Below are positions 9,131 to 18,430 of a DNA stretch of 49,345 nt, one piece after another. Position numbers and translations under genes: made by a program. Below the pieces are notes generated by a model that did not search any database, had not been told where the DNA came from, and was given only the letters and a program-made list of their open reading frames with translations. Position 1 is the stretch's first letter. Each line of letters opens with the position of its first letter. Source of the DNA: Vicinamibacteraceae bacterium (GTDB lineage: Bacteria; Acidobacteriota; Vicinamibacteria; Marinacidobacterales; Marinacidobacteraceae); NCBI GenBank assembly GCA_012271265.1, contig JAAXGQ010000045.1:1-49345 (forward strand), in the 5' to 3' direction.

Positions 9131-10093
9131 TCACTCCGTATGGCAGGCGCCGCGGGCGTCGCAGTGAATCCGGAGGGGTTCGCAACCGGGCGCGTGCGCC
9201 GAGAGCTCTAGATCGTCGAACCACCCGGGCGTGAAGGTCTGCTCAAAGCCGTCACCGTCGGCCATCAGCTCCATTCCGGCGATGAAGAGCATGGGATGGC
9301 CGGTCGCGTCCGGCTTTCGCTGCGCCGAGGGGTCCCATGCCGCCTCCGCCAGTTCGCCGCCGCGAAGGCGATACGGCCCCGGAAGGCGCATCCCGACCCC
9401 GAACCGGGTGGACCGAAGCGTGAGTCTTCCGGTCCGGAATTCCGTGACGTCCGGAAAGAGCCGAGAGAAAAAGCTCCCGGCCGGGCCGGACGTGCCGTCC
9501 GCCTGCGCGGTCAGCGTCAACACGTCGCAGGGGATCTGCGCCTCCCGAGCGGCTACCCGGAACCGGAGCGGCGTCGGTTCGATCGAGATCTCATACGGCT
9601 CCCGGAAGCCGTCTCCCGGCGCCACGATGCGGAGCTCGTAGGTCTGGGCGATACCCACCTCGTCCGCAGGCTCGCGAACCTCGATTTCCACGATTCCGAC
9701 GTACGCCTGCGCCGTCACGCTCTCCTCCGTGGATCCAATGACTTCGACCTCGACGTCCCGGCTCCGGATCTCCCGCGAGAGGGAAAGAAGTGCCGGAGGA
9801 GCGTCCGTCTGGATCACGAAGGAGGTCCACTGGGGCGGCGTCGGCCCGATCGAGGGATTCCGTGGTTCGGCGACTACGCGAAGTTCGATCCGGGCGCCGG
9901 GCCGGAATTCGAGGACCTGATGCGGCGCGTAGAAGACGCCGTCGAACCGAACCTGCACAGGCCCCTCGCCGAGCTGGCCATAGTCGGGCGAGGGTGGGAG
10001 CGGCGCCGTCGGAGGCGGCAAGCCGTCGCCGGGGTCGCAGGCGGCAAGAGCCATCGTGCAGCCCATGGCTGCCGCGAGAGGCAGGTGTCTCAC
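9131..10093 (-). CDS. Putative lipoprotein of unknown function
   Basis: I place the start at GTG 10093, giving 320 aa. GGGGGAGGAGG lies 8 nt upstream, the N-terminus (VRHLPLAAAMGCTMALAAC) is a good lipoprotein signal ending in LAAC, and GTGA overlaps the stop of the upstream matrixin gene. The ORF-track start at 10192 lies inside that gene. The mature protein begins with a Pro-rich linker and then appears all-beta with no family I recognise. Translational coupling to the protease suggests a shared extracytoplasmic task, such as a surface anchor, inhibitor or substrate; that is inference. Confidence 0.75.
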   Translation of the reverse strand: MRHLPLAAAMGCTMALAACDPGDGLPPPTAPLPPSPDYGQLGEGPVQVRFDGVFYAPHQVLEFRPGARIELRVVAEPRNPSIGPTPPQWTSFVIQTDAPPALLSLSREIRSRDVEVEVIGSTEESVTAQAYVGIVEIEVREPADEVGIAQTYELRIVAPGDGFREPYEISIEPTPLRFRVAAREAQIPCDVLTLTAQADGTSGPAGSFFSRLFPDVTEFRTGRLTLRSTRFGVGMRLPGPYRLRGGELAEAAWDPSAQRKPDATGHPMLFIAGMELMADGDGFEQTFTPGWFDDLELSAHAPGCEPLRIHCDARGACHTE

Positions 10094-11256
10094 CGCGGCG
10101 GCCTCCTCCCCCTTTGCATCGTCACGTCCGGCACGACGGCCGCCACTCCTGCGCGGACGGAATACCAGCGATGCTCGTCCACCAGCTCCCATACCCGTGC
10201 CTGCTGGTAGCCGGGCCGCTCCATGTACAGCAGGGTCGGACGCCCCCAGAGGTGGACCGGACCGGCCGGCAGACCTTCGAGAAGGAACTGGCCCCGCTCG
10301 TCGGCGAACGCGCCCGGGCCGAACACCGCCTCCCCAGACGCGTAATCCACCGACTGCACGTAAACGAACGCCGCTGGCTCACCCTCCGGGGTCAGGACGC
10401 GTCCCCCGATGGAGCCGCGCTCTTCGAGGAAGCCGGGTGCCGGATAGAGGAGCGATACCCCGATCCGGTCGTCGGGCGTGAGGCTGGGGACGCCATAGCT
10501 GGCGGCGATCGCCATCTGCGGATCGGAAGAAAGGCCGGTGATAGGCTCGGGAAGGAAACCGGCAGGCCAATCCGGCGAGTTCGCGCCCTGCCCGAGCCAG
10601 ACGGGGTTCGCGGGCACATGCTGCAGTCCGAGGCAGTGCCCCATCTCGTGCATGACCAGTTCCCCGAGAAAAGGGGCTGCGCGCTCGACGACCCGCGGGT
10701 CGTCCTCCGGCCAGTCATCGAAGATAGCCGGATCCAGTAGAACGTCACACCCGATCATCCGTCGTCCGGTCCAGACGACGAGAGCGCTCGCCCGGTTGTC
10801 ACCCCATTCCTCGCGAGCCTCGAAACCGATCGTATTGAACCCGTCGTCGATGTCGGCCCCTTCAGCAACGAACGTCCCGTCCTCGACCACGATGGAGATG
10901 TCCGCCGTCTCCACTTCGACCCACGCGGATATTCCGCGCAGCACGATCTCACGCCAGACCTCCTCCGTCAGACCAGCGTAGTCCGGAAGAGCGCCCGTAT
11001 CGAGAATCCGGAAGCGAAGCGGAAACGCGCTCGCTTCCCACCGCACCGCACTCGCCGACGACGCCACTCCCGGCGGCCAGAAGTCGTACGCCGCGATGGA
11101 TGAGCCCGGGAGCCCGTGCGCCGCCAGGACGCCGAGAACGGCGAGGCGCCGCAAGCCGGGCCCTGGCTTCGGGCGCCGACTTCTGGAACGTGTCAATCCG
11201 CGCGTCCCGACTGTCGTCAACCGGCGAACGGGTTCGGAGTTTCGCCAGGACTGCAA
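10090..11256 (-). CDS. Matrixin-like zinc metalloprotease with carboxypeptidase-regulatory-like domain
   Basis: This 388-aa protein has a basic N-terminus and hydrophobic segment (LRRLAVLGVLAAHGL) acting as a signal. The metzincin zinc motif HEMGHCLGLQH (residues 203-213) supplies three His ligands and the catalytic Glu. About 40-60 residues later MAIAASYG…LTPDDRIGVSLLYP resembles the matrixin Met-turn and final helix. The C-terminal ~110 residues (GGRVLTPEGEPAAFVYVQ…GLPAGPVHLW) look like a carboxypeptidase regulatory-like beta-sandwich. It is predicted to be a secreted endopeptidase. The start could be further in; ATG 11256 is the first in frame. It is followed by a lipoprotein with a 4-bp overlap. 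Confidence 0.82.
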   Translation of the reverse strand: MQSWRNSEPVRRLTTVGTRGLTRSRSRRPKPGPGLRRLAVLGVLAAHGLPGSSIAAYDFWPPGVASSASAVRWEASAFPLRFRILDTGALPDYAGLTEEVWREIVLRGISAWVEVETADISIVVEDGTFVAEGADIDDGFNTIGFEAREEWGDNRASALVVWTGRRMIGCDVLLDPAIFDDWPEDDPRVVERAAPFLGELVMHEMGHCLGLQHVPANPVWLGQGANSPDWPAGFLPEPITGLSSDPQMAIAASYGVPSLTPDDRIGVSLLYPAPGFLEERGSIGGRVLTPEGEPAAFVYVQSVDYASGEAVFGPGAFADERGQFLLEGLPAGPVHLWGRPTLLYMERPGYQQARVWELVDEHRWYSVRAGVAAVVPDVTMQRGRRPPR

Positions 11257-11514
11257 CCAGCAGCACTGCTGCCCGTGAGGCGGCGGACTGCGCGCGGAGA
11301 GTGCTCAATCCGGGTGATTCGGTCGAGCGCCAACCGGTTCCCGCTCGCCATGCCTCTCATGTTCTCGCTCCCTCACGTGGTTTCGGACTTCGAACGAGCT
11401 CCCCGGCTCGCCTCGGCCCAAGACTACAACCGCGGCCCCCGGACAAGGAAACCGTCGGCATGGTCCGCCGTCGGACGGTCCAACGACGTAGGACCACCCC
11501 TCGCCGCGATCTGC

Positions 11515-11520
11515 GAGAAT
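11515..11520 (+). promoter_or_regulatory. -10-like box GAGAAT before yip1-type gene
   Basis: GAGAAT lies 7 nt before ATG 11528, consistent with a leaderless transcript. It supports 11528 over the ORF-track start 11519, whose ATG overlaps this box. Confidence 0.4.
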
Positions 11521-11527
11521 GGGGCGC

Positions 11528-12331
11528 ATGATGGATCGGAAGGCAACCCGGGCGCCCCTGAGTGAGCGGTCGCGGGGCCAGATCGGACGGCTGGTCTCGA
11601 TGTTTCACGCCCCGGGCCGAACGATGGCCGGGCTTCGGGCGTCACCGACGATCGCCGCCGTCCTCATCGCTTCGGCGCTCGCGGGCGGCATCAAGGTCAC
11701 GGCGGTGAGCCGGGCCGCTGATCTGGAGACCGCGGCGCGCCATGCGTGGGACGAGCAGAGCCGGCTGATGCCCGGCACCATTTCGCGCAACCTCTCCGAC
11801 GCCGACCGCGAACGGGCGCTCGACGGTGTGCGGAGCGGGATCCGGATGACCCGCAACTTCGCCCCGGTGCTCGGCGCGCTGGGCGGCGTCCTCGCGCCTG
11901 TGGCCGCATCGGCCTTCTTCCTGCTGGTGTTCGGCGTTCTCGGCGCGCCCGCCCGCTACCGGGTGATGCTCTCCACCGTGGCGCACGCCTGGTGGCCCGC
12001 GGCCGCCGTTTCCAGCGTGCTGACGGCGGCCGTCGTGGCGGTCTCCTTTCCGATGGCGCCGGAGCGCATGGAGGAGCCGCTTCGGACGAGCCTCGCCGCT
12101 CTGGCGCCGGAGGCAAGTCTTGCCATGGCGGCCCTCGCCTCACGCCTTGACCTCTTCCTCGGCTGGGAGCTGGCTCTCGTGACACTCGGATTCACGCTGA
12201 CCCTGGGAGTGAGCCGACGCCGGTCCCTGACCGTGGCGCTGCTGCTTTGGGTGCTGGTGACGGCGGTGACCGTCGGGTTCGCGATGGTCGCCCGCTTCAT
12301 GACCATGGCCGTCGGAGCCCCGCCGGCGTGA
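11528..12331 (+). CDS. Yip1-family multi-pass membrane protein
   Basis: The protein is 267 aa (MMDRKATRAP…). A short cytosolic N-terminus with FHAPGRTM (typical 'F.sP..tf..l' entry of Yip1 proteins) leads into a first membrane helix (SPTIAAVLIASALAGGI). A polar loop (about residues 60-110) and four further helices follow. Bacterial Yip1-domain proteins are often encoded beside transporter components, but their role is not defined. It opens an operon: its stop overlaps the start of the membrane-fusion protein gene (GTGA), and that gene in turn overlaps a MacB-like permease. Confidence 0.75.
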   Translation: MMDRKATRAPLSERSRGQIGRLVSMFHAPGRTMAGLRASPTIAAVLIASALAGGIKVTAVSRAADLETAARHAWDEQSRLMPGTISRNLSDADRERALDGVRSGIRMTRNFAPVLGALGGVLAPVAASAFFLLVFGVLGAPARYRVMLSTVAHAWWPAAAVSSVLTAAVVAVSFPMAPERMEEPLRTSLAALAPEASLAMAALASRLDLFLGWELALVTLGFTLTLGVSRRRSLTVALLLWVLVTAVTVGFAMVARFMTMAVGAPPA

Positions 12332-13647
12332 GCCGCGCTCCAGCACCGTCGTTCTCGAGGGGCCGCAAGCTGGCTCTCGCCGCCGCGTTGATCCTCGGCG
12401 GGGGCGTCCTGATCTTCCTGAACGCGGAACCGGCGGACGAACGGCCCCGGGTGGAGGTCCAATCGGTTGCCCCGCGCGCGTTCGTCGAGACGGTGGACGC
12501 CTCGGGCATCGTCCGCCCCGGCGAGAGCGTGGACATCTCGGCGGAAGTCGTGGGGCGTCTCCTCGAAGCCCTGGTACGCCCTGGCGATTCCGTCGCGCGG
12601 GGACAGGTCGTCGCCCTCATCGATGACGCCACCCAGCAGCCCATCGTGGAGGAGCACCGGGCGATGGTCCGCGAGGCCGAGACCGCCCTCGCCGGGGCGA
12701 AGATCGAAGAAGAGGACGCTCAGCGGGAGCACGAGCGGGCCCTGGAGCTCCACGCCGAGGGCATCGTGAGCGCCCGGGACGTGGAGCAGGCCCAGGTCGC
12801 TCTGGACCGGGCGGCGAACAACCGCGCCCGCGCCGCCCAGAGCATCGACCGGACGGCTTCGGCGCTCCGCCGCGCCGAACAGGACCTCGAGCGGACGGTG
12901 GTGCGTTCGCCGATTCAGGGCACGGTGCTTTCGGTGGACCTCGAACCCGGCGAACTCGTCGTGGCCAGCAGCCGGAATCTGCCCGGGTCGAAGATCATGA
13001 CCCTCGGCACGGACGCCGAACTGATCGTCGAGGCCGACATTCCCGAAGTGGATGTCGTGCGGGTGGCGGAGGGCCAACCCGCGGAGGTGACGCTCACGGC
13101 GCTCGGAGACGGGGTCACCATCCAAGGGGAAGTCATCGAGATCCAGCGGGTGGGCCAACGCGACGAGACCCGCCGTTTCGGCGGCGCAGGCCCGGGAGCG
13201 GAGTTCCTCGCGCGCATCCGCCTTCTGGACCCCCCGGCTTCGGTTCGGCCCTCGATGAGCGCCCAGGCGCGCATCGAGACACGGCGCCGCGACGGGGTGC
13301 TCGCTGTCCCGATCGGGGCGCTGATCCGGCGCTTCGCGGATGATGGCGAGGGAAGACGGTTGGTCTCGTTGTCCTTCGGCGCCGACGGCGGCCAACTTTC
13401 CGGGAACACCGCGCGGCGGGCCGGGGGCTCCGACCCGTCCGGCGAGGAAGGGGCCGGCAGTTGGCAGGTGGCGTTCGTGCTCGAGAACGGGCGAGTCGGG
13501 GAGCGGCGGGTGGCAACCGGCCTCTCCGACCTGCTCGAGGTCGAGGTCACCGAAGGCCTTGCCGGCGGGGACCGGGTGGTCGTGGGCCCGCCATTCACCC
13601 TGCGCGGGCTGCAGGACGGGGACGAGGTCGTCGCGGACGAGCGTTGA
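12328..13647 (+). CDS. Periplasmic adaptor (membrane-fusion protein, HlyD/MacA type)
   Basis: The protein is 439 aa from GTG 12328, overlapping the yip1-type stop by 4 bp; the ORF-track start at 12247 lies inside that gene. One N-terminal membrane anchor (KLALAAALILGGGVLIFL) is followed by a lipoyl half-motif (GIVRPGESVDISAEVVGRLL), a long alpha-hairpin coiled coil (about residues 105-190), the second lipoyl half (VVRSPIQGTVLSVDLEPGE) and beta-barrel and membrane-proximal domains. Adaptors of this type link an inner-membrane ABC permease or RND pump to an outer-membrane channel. The partner is the MacB-like permease next door. No TolC-like gene is in the window. Confidence 0.9.
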   Translation: MSRAPAPSFSRGRKLALAAALILGGGVLIFLNAEPADERPRVEVQSVAPRAFVETVDASGIVRPGESVDISAEVVGRLLEALVRPGDSVARGQVVALIDDATQQPIVEEHRAMVREAETALAGAKIEEEDAQREHERALELHAEGIVSARDVEQAQVALDRAANNRARAAQSIDRTASALRRAEQDLERTVVRSPIQGTVLSVDLEPGELVVASSRNLPGSKIMTLGTDAELIVEADIPEVDVVRVAEGQPAEVTLTALGDGVTIQGEVIEIQRVGQRDETRRFGGAGPGAEFLARIRLLDPPASVRPSMSAQARIETRRRDGVLAVPIGALIRRFADDGEGRRLVSLSFGADGGQLSGNTARRAGGSDPSGEEGAGSWQVAFVLENGRVGERRVATGLSDLLEVEVTEGLAGGDRVVVGPPFTLRGLQDGDEVVADER

Positions 13648-14858
13648 TTCGCGAGAACCTCCGGATGGGGTTCCTTTCCATCCGCCGCAATCCCCTCCGC
13701 TCGATGCTGTGCACCCTCGGGGTCGCCATAGGCATCGCCTCGGTGGTGGCCGTCGCTTCGGTCGCCGACGGCCTCACGCAGTCCATCGCGCGCGAGTTCG
13801 GGGAGGTGGGGGCCGGGCACATCACGGTGATGTGGATGCCGCCCCGGGACGACGTCGTGCGGCGCCGCTCCTTCCTGACCGTGGAGGATGGCGAGGCGGC
13901 GTTTCGGGAAGCGCCGGCGGTCGCCGCCTTCGATCCGGTCATGACGCTCCGCCCCACCCTCCGCCTGGGTGACGAGGAAGTCGAGGTCGAGACGAACGGC
14001 GTGGGTCTTTCCCACCTTGATGTTTCCGGCAAGACGCTCTCCTCCGGGCGCTTCTTCAACCTGGACGACATCCGCCGCCGGACCCGGGCCGCGGTCCTCG
14101 GAGCGGAGGTCATGGACCTGGTCGGAGGCACGACCTGGGGCCCGGTGGGGGAACGGCTGCTGATTGGCGGCGTCCTGTTCACGGTGGTGGGGGTCCTCGA
14201 AGAGAAGGAACGCGGTCTCTTCGGGGGAGACCCGAACGAGACGGTGCTCATCCCGATCACGACGGCCGAGGACCGGTTCGCCGAAGGCCGGGCAACGCCG
14301 ATCACGCTGAACTACCTGGCGCGCTCGCTGGACGAAGTGGAGCTGGCCGAGGAGCAGCTTCGTGAGGGCCTCCGCCGGGCGCGAGGCCTGCCGGACGCCG
14401 CGGAGGACGATTTTCAGATCCTGGCGATGGACGCGCTGCTGGGCTCGGTCCGCGGGGTTCTCGTTTCGGTCGTCCTGGTGGGGCTCGCCCTCGCGGCGAT
14501 CAGCCTCCTCGCCGGCGGTGTCGGAGTGATGAACGTGATGCTCGTTGTTGTCCGCGAACGCAGTCGGGAGATCGGCATCCGGAAGGCCATCGGAGCCGGC
14601 AACAGCCACCTGGTGGCCCAGTTCCTCATCGAGTCGGTGCTGCTGTCCCTCGCCGGAGGGGCCCTCGGAGCGACGATCGGCGCCGCGCTGCGGCTCCTCG
14701 CCCCGGCCTTCGTGCCCGAATTGCCGCTTGGCCCGCCCCCGCTCTACGCCTTTGCCGTCGCCTTCGGGTTCTCGGTGTCGGTCGGGGTGGTGTTCGGGCT
14801 CTATCCGGCCGTCGTCGCCGCCCGGCGCGACGCCTGGGAGTCGATCCGGGCCGAATAG
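13644..14858 (+). CDS. MacB/FtsX-type ABC transporter permease
   Basis: The protein is 404 aa from TTG 13644, which forms TTGA with the stop of the adaptor gene; ATG 13665 is the alternative. A cytosolic ENLRMGFLSIRRNPLRSML start and first membrane helix precede a periplasmic MacB-PCD domain (about residues 40-270). Three C-terminal helices form the FtsX core (VGVMNVMLVVVRERSREIGIRKAIGA is the hallmark coupling segment). Classical MacB carries its own ATPase; none is fused or adjacent here, so a LolD/MacB-like ATPase must be encoded elsewhere. It is a probable exporter or mechanotransmission system for lipids, peptides or lipoproteins. The gene ends at repeat array B. Confidence 0.88.
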   Translation: MIRENLRMGFLSIRRNPLRSMLCTLGVAIGIASVVAVASVADGLTQSIAREFGEVGAGHITVMWMPPRDDVVRRRSFLTVEDGEAAFREAPAVAAFDPVMTLRPTLRLGDEEVEVETNGVGLSHLDVSGKTLSSGRFFNLDDIRRRTRAAVLGAEVMDLVGGTTWGPVGERLLIGGVLFTVVGVLEEKERGLFGGDPNETVLIPITTAEDRFAEGRATPITLNYLARSLDEVELAEEQLREGLRRARGLPDAAEDDFQILAMDALLGSVRGVLVSVVLVGLALAAISLLAGGVGVMNVMLVVVRERSREIGIRKAIGAGNSHLVAQFLIESVLLSLAGGALGATIGAALRLLAPAFVPELPLGPPPLYAFAVAFGFSVSVGVVFGLYPAVVAARRDAWESIRAE

Positions 14859-14877
14859 CGGGCGTCCTTCAGCCCCC

Positions 14878-15115
14878 GGACGCACGGAGCGGCGGCTCCA
14901 TGGAGCGCCGGCGTCCTCGCCGGCCTGCGCCACACCCTCGATCCCTGAACCAGTCTCGTGCCCACCGCGCCGCCGTGCCGACCGACCCTGGGCCGGTGAG
15001 GACACCGGCGCTCCATGCGGGCACTGGCCGGTGAGGGCACCGGCGCTCCAGGACTGGCGCGCCCTGACGTACGGAGCGTCGGCCCCATGGAGCGCCGTAG
15101 CGGGGCGTCAGCGCT
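14878..15115. repeat. REP-like hairpin repeat array B
   Basis: The array lies between the convergent 3' ends of the permease and M28 peptidase genes. There is one forward copy at 14902-14925 and two reverse copies at 14991-15014 and 15026-15049. Both reverse copies carry the altered stem GCCGGTG/CACCGGC, changed in both arms, and the last has a loop change (AGGA to AGGG). Partial units follow to about 15108. Confidence 0.85.
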
Positions 15116-15125
15116 CGGCCGGACG

Positions 15126-16700
15126 TCAGCGGCCCTTGCGTGGCATCTTCCGGTCGGCGGTCGCCGCGTGCCAGGCGAACGCGGCAACCACGACGGCGTT
15201 CTTCTTGAGGTCCTCGACCGGTAGGGTGTCGTAGAAATCCAGGTTCGTGTGGCCACCGGTTCCGCCGACCCGGGCCTGGAGGAACTGGAACGCCGGCAGG
15301 CCGGCCTGGTCGAAGGGCACGTGATCGGTGCTGCCCACGCTTCCGGGGGCCAGCGTGGTCATCCCGAAGTCCCGAAACGACGCCATCCAGACCTCGAACG
15401 GAAGGCGGGCGGCTTCGTTGCCCTGAAGCCAGATGCCCCGGTATCCGCCCGGTCCGTAGTCCTGGTTGAAGTAGACGGAGAGGTTTTCGTAGTCGGGTCC
15501 TGCACCCACCTCCGGGTCCATCGGGTCGCCGAAATGGCGGCGGACGTAGGCGCGGGAACCGTAGAGGCCCTGCTCCTCGCCGGACCAGAGCGCCACCCGA
15601 ATCGTCCGCCTCGGCGCTGCGCCCACCGTTGTCAGGATGCGCATCGCCTCGAGCATGACGGCCACGCCGGAGGAGTTGTCGCTGGCATTGGGACTCGCAT
15701 GCCAGGTGTCGAAGTGGGCGCCGATCATGACCAGCTCATGAGCCAGGTCGGAACCGGGAATCTCCGCCAGCACGTTCCTTGCCTCGGTGGGTCCGGCGCC
15801 GTGGAGGTTCCGCACTTCGACCGCGATCCGCGCCGGAACGCCGCGCCGAAGAATGCGGTACAACCGGTTGTAGTGCCCCGGGGTCACCGCGAGAATCGGG
15901 ACCGAGGCGAGGGTGGCTTCCCGGTCCCACATGTCCACCTTGGCGCCGGGCCGGGCAAAGCCGCGGACCGCGCCGGGCCAGCCGCTCCGGGACTCGAGAA
16001 CGACGGCCGCGCCTTCGTCCACCAGGAACTCCAGCTTCTCCGCCGGCGTCAGCAGGTCGGCGTTCCGAGGCGCTCCGTCGTGGGCCGGCTCGAACACCGG
16101 ATCCGGCGCCGCGGGGGGAACGACCGCTTCGGCGAGACGGCGCATCTCCTCGTCGCTGCGCCGCGGGACGCCGGTCGCGAAGATCTCCCGGTTGATTCGC
16201 GCCGGCGGGGTCGAGAGGACCGCCTTGCCTCGCAGCCTGCCGCGAAGCGGCTTCAGATCGCTTCGGGTGTGCACGTCGGCGATCACCACGTCGAGCGTGA
16301 GGGGGCCGTCGGTGCCCGGAGTGTGGGCGATCGGGTAGCCGACCATGCGCTGGTAGGCGGGCTCGACCAGGTGAAGAGAGGCGAACTCGTTGTCCCAGCT
16401 CGCCCCGTAGTTCATGAACGGCTCACGGCTCACGTTCTCGAGCCCCATCTCGCTCAGATGGCCGACGACCCAGCGCTGCGCCCGGTCCATCGCCAGGGAA
16501 TTCGTGAGGCGTCCCCCGAGAACGTCGGTCATGTAGGAAAGGGTGTCGGGCAGGCGCGACCGGTGGAGCCCTTCTTCGCGGATCCGGGCCACCATGCCCC
16601 GGTCCACGACCCAGACGTCCTGCGCCGCCGCCGCCGCGGCGAGCACAAGAAGGACCGCGGCGAACGCCGGCGCGCGCATCCTCTGCGATTGGATCTCCAT
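15126..16700 (-). CDS. M28-family zinc metallopeptidase, secreted
   Basis: The protein is 524 aa from ATG 16700, with AGGAGG 6 nt upstream; the ORF-track start 16727 lacks an RBS. The signal peptide (MRAPAFAAVLLVLAAAAAAQ) is followed by an N-terminal domain including a probable protease-associated insert. The catalytic domain shows HFDTWH…NASDNSSG (zinc His and bridging Asp), SGEEQGLYGSRAYV (catalytic and zinc Glu) and a late GSTDHVPF (final His ligand). It is most like bacterial M28 aminopeptidases/carboxypeptidases acting on peptides outside the cytoplasm. It starts 50 bp after the CRTAC1 gene on the same strand and is probably the last gene of the TPR-CRTAC1-M28 operon. Confidence 0.9.
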   Translation of the reverse strand: MEIQSQRMRAPAFAAVLLVLAAAAAAQDVWVVDRGMVARIREEGLHRSRLPDTLSYMTDVLGGRLTNSLAMDRAQRWVVGHLSEMGLENVSREPFMNYGASWDNEFASLHLVEPAYQRMVGYPIAHTPGTDGPLTLDVVIADVHTRSDLKPLRGRLRGKAVLSTPPARINREIFATGVPRRSDEEMRRLAEAVVPPAAPDPVFEPAHDGAPRNADLLTPAEKLEFLVDEGAAVVLESRSGWPGAVRGFARPGAKVDMWDREATLASVPILAVTPGHYNRLYRILRRGVPARIAVEVRNLHGAGPTEARNVLAEIPGSDLAHELVMIGAHFDTWHASPNASDNSSGVAVMLEAMRILTTVGAAPRRTIRVALWSGEEQGLYGSRAYVRRHFGDPMDPEVGAGPDYENLSVYFNQDYGPGGYRGIWLQGNEAARLPFEVWMASFRDFGMTTLAPGSVGSTDHVPFDQAGLPAFQFLQARVGGTGGHTNLDFYDTLPVEDLKKNAVVVAAFAWHAATADRKMPRKGR

Positions 16701-16750
16701 CGGAACCTCCTGCTGAAACCGGCCCATCGTATTCGCGCGCCCCGGTCGCC

Positions 16751-18430
16751 CTACCGAGGGCGATGAAGGGTGATTCTCGTGTCCGGAAGCGGGGCCGGGT
16801 GGGAGGTCCGGGTTCCGTCCGGCCAGAGGACCCGGATGCCGGTCATCTGCGCGCCTTCCGGCAGGCCGAAGTGGACGATCGGCTCGTTGCTTGCCAGGTA
16901 GCCGGCCTCCGGGTTCAGGGGACGGACCACGGCGCCCAGGTTCGTTTCAAGAGTCACGACCGCCCCGAAGCTCGGGCGGCCCTCTTCCCGCGGCTTCACG
17001 ATCAGGTAGCCCCCGAGGCGAACCGAGCGGTTCTCGAAGAGACGAGCCGGCCCCCCGACCTCCGTCGTCACCAGGTCGAGGTCGCCGTCGCGGTCCCAGT
17101 CGCCGGTCACCAGCGCCCTTCCCACGACCGGCCGATCGGTGAATCCGTTCACTGCCACCTCGACGAAACTCCCGGCCCCGTCGCCCGTGAAGACCTGGGC
17201 CGGCTCGGCGTAGGCGTCGAGGCCCCCGGTGCGGGAAATGCCGCCCTCCATGGCCACCGCGCCGTTCACCAGAGCCAGATCCAGGTCCCCGTCGTTCTCG
17301 ATATCCAGAAAGCCCACACCGAAGCCCGTGAGAGGGAGACTCGGGAGCGCCAGGCCTGCGGCCGGAGTGTCGTCCACGAACCCGGCGCCGACATTCCGGT
17401 AGAGCGTGTTCGTCTGGGCGCGGAGGTGGGTCACAAAGAGATCGAGGTCGAGGTCCCCGTCCGGGTCCCCGAGGACCACGCCCATCCCCGCTTCGGGGCG
17501 CCCCTGCCCGTTCATCGCCGTGCCAAGAAGGAGCGCCACGTCCTCGAACGTGCCGTCCGGCTGCGCTTCCCAGAGCACATTCGGTTCGCCGTCGTTCGCC
17601 ACGTAGAAGTCCGGCCGGCCGTCCCCGGTGAAGTCGTGGCAGATCACTCCGAGCGCCGGCCGACGCAGCGCGGCGATGCCTCGCCGGATGGACACATCTT
17701 CGAAGTTGCCGCCACCTCGGTTCTCGTAGAGCGAATCCCTCACATAGGGCAGGCTCTGCGGCGAGCAGAAGTCGGGCTCACCGGAAGCGGAGACGCACTC
17801 CTTGCCCGGTTCGGGAACGAGGTAGCCGCCAACGTAGAGGTCGAGGTCGGAATCGCCGTCGAAGTCACAGAACGCCGCCGCCGTCGACCACGACGCCGTC
17901 TCCGGAAAGGCGGCTCGCGTGAACCGTTCCGCTTCGCCCAGATACAGGGCATCGGGGCCCAGGTTCGAGACGAAGACATCGGGATCGCCGTCGCCGTCCA
18001 CGTCCCCGACGGCCACCCCGACGCCGTAGCCGGAATCTCGAAGCCCGCTCGCTTCGGAAGCGTCGCGGACGGTGCCGTCCGGCTGCTGCAGGTAGAGCCG
18101 ATTCCCGGGCAGCCCGTCCACTCCGGCAACCGAACGGTGCTCGGGAAGCGGCCCCGCCTGGATCAGGTAGAGATCGAGGCGCCCGTCTCCGTTTGCGTCG
18201 AAGAGCGCCGCACCGGCGCCCATGATGGCCGGTAGTGGAAATCCCTCCAGCGCCCGGCCGCTGAGATTGCCCGGATCGTGGACGAACCGGACCCCGCGCT
18301 CGCCGGTGATCTCGACCAGCCGGATCGCATGCTCGACCTGAAGGGCTCCCGCGGCGTTCCCGCCACCCAGCAGCGGGAACACCAGGACGAGCACCGCAGC
18401 GCGACCGGGCGCGCCACCGCGCCGGATCAA
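16751..18430 (-). CDS. CRTAC1-family protein: FG-GAP/VCBS repeats plus ASPIC/UnbV domain
   Basis: The protein is 559 aa from TTG 18430, forming a TTGA overlap with the upstream TPR gene; the ORF-track start 18526 lies within that gene. A signal peptide ends near GGGNAAGALQ. Seven calcium-binding loops of the DxDxDG type follow (DANGDGRLD, DVDGDGDPD, DFDGDSDLD, DFTGDGRPD, DPDGDLDLD, DIENDGDLD, DWDRDGDLD), predicting a beta-propeller. The last ~85 residues (LVNGAVA…, then FGLPEGAQMTGIRVLWPDG) are an ASPIC/UnbV domain. Family members are secreted or surface proteins of mostly unknown function, often encoded with TPR proteins, as here. Confidence 0.88.
   Translation of the reverse strand: MIRRGGAPGRAAVLVLVFPLLGGGNAAGALQVEHAIRLVEITGERGVRFVHDPGNLSGRALEGFPLPAIMGAGAALFDANGDGRLDLYLIQAGPLPEHRSVAGVDGLPGNRLYLQQPDGTVRDASEASGLRDSGYGVGVAVGDVDGDGDPDVFVSNLGPDALYLGEAERFTRAAFPETASWSTAAAFCDFDGDSDLDLYVGGYLVPEPGKECVSASGEPDFCSPQSLPYVRDSLYENRGGGNFEDVSIRRGIAALRRPALGVICHDFTGDGRPDFYVANDGEPNVLWEAQPDGTFEDVALLLGTAMNGQGRPEAGMGVVLGDPDGDLDLDLFVTHLRAQTNTLYRNVGAGFVDDTPAAGLALPSLPLTGFGVGFLDIENDGDLDLALVNGAVAMEGGISRTGGLDAYAEPAQVFTGDGAGSFVEVAVNGFTDRPVVGRALVTGDWDRDGDLDLVTTEVGGPARLFENRSVRLGGYLIVKPREEGRPSFGAVVTLETNLGAVVRPLNPEAGYLASNEPIVHFGLPEGAQMTGIRVLWPDGTRTSHPAPLPDTRITLHRPR

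Noticed and set aside
12915-15005. 696-aa minus-strand ORF
   Set aside because: Antisense to the adaptor and MacB-like permease, with no recognisable domain.
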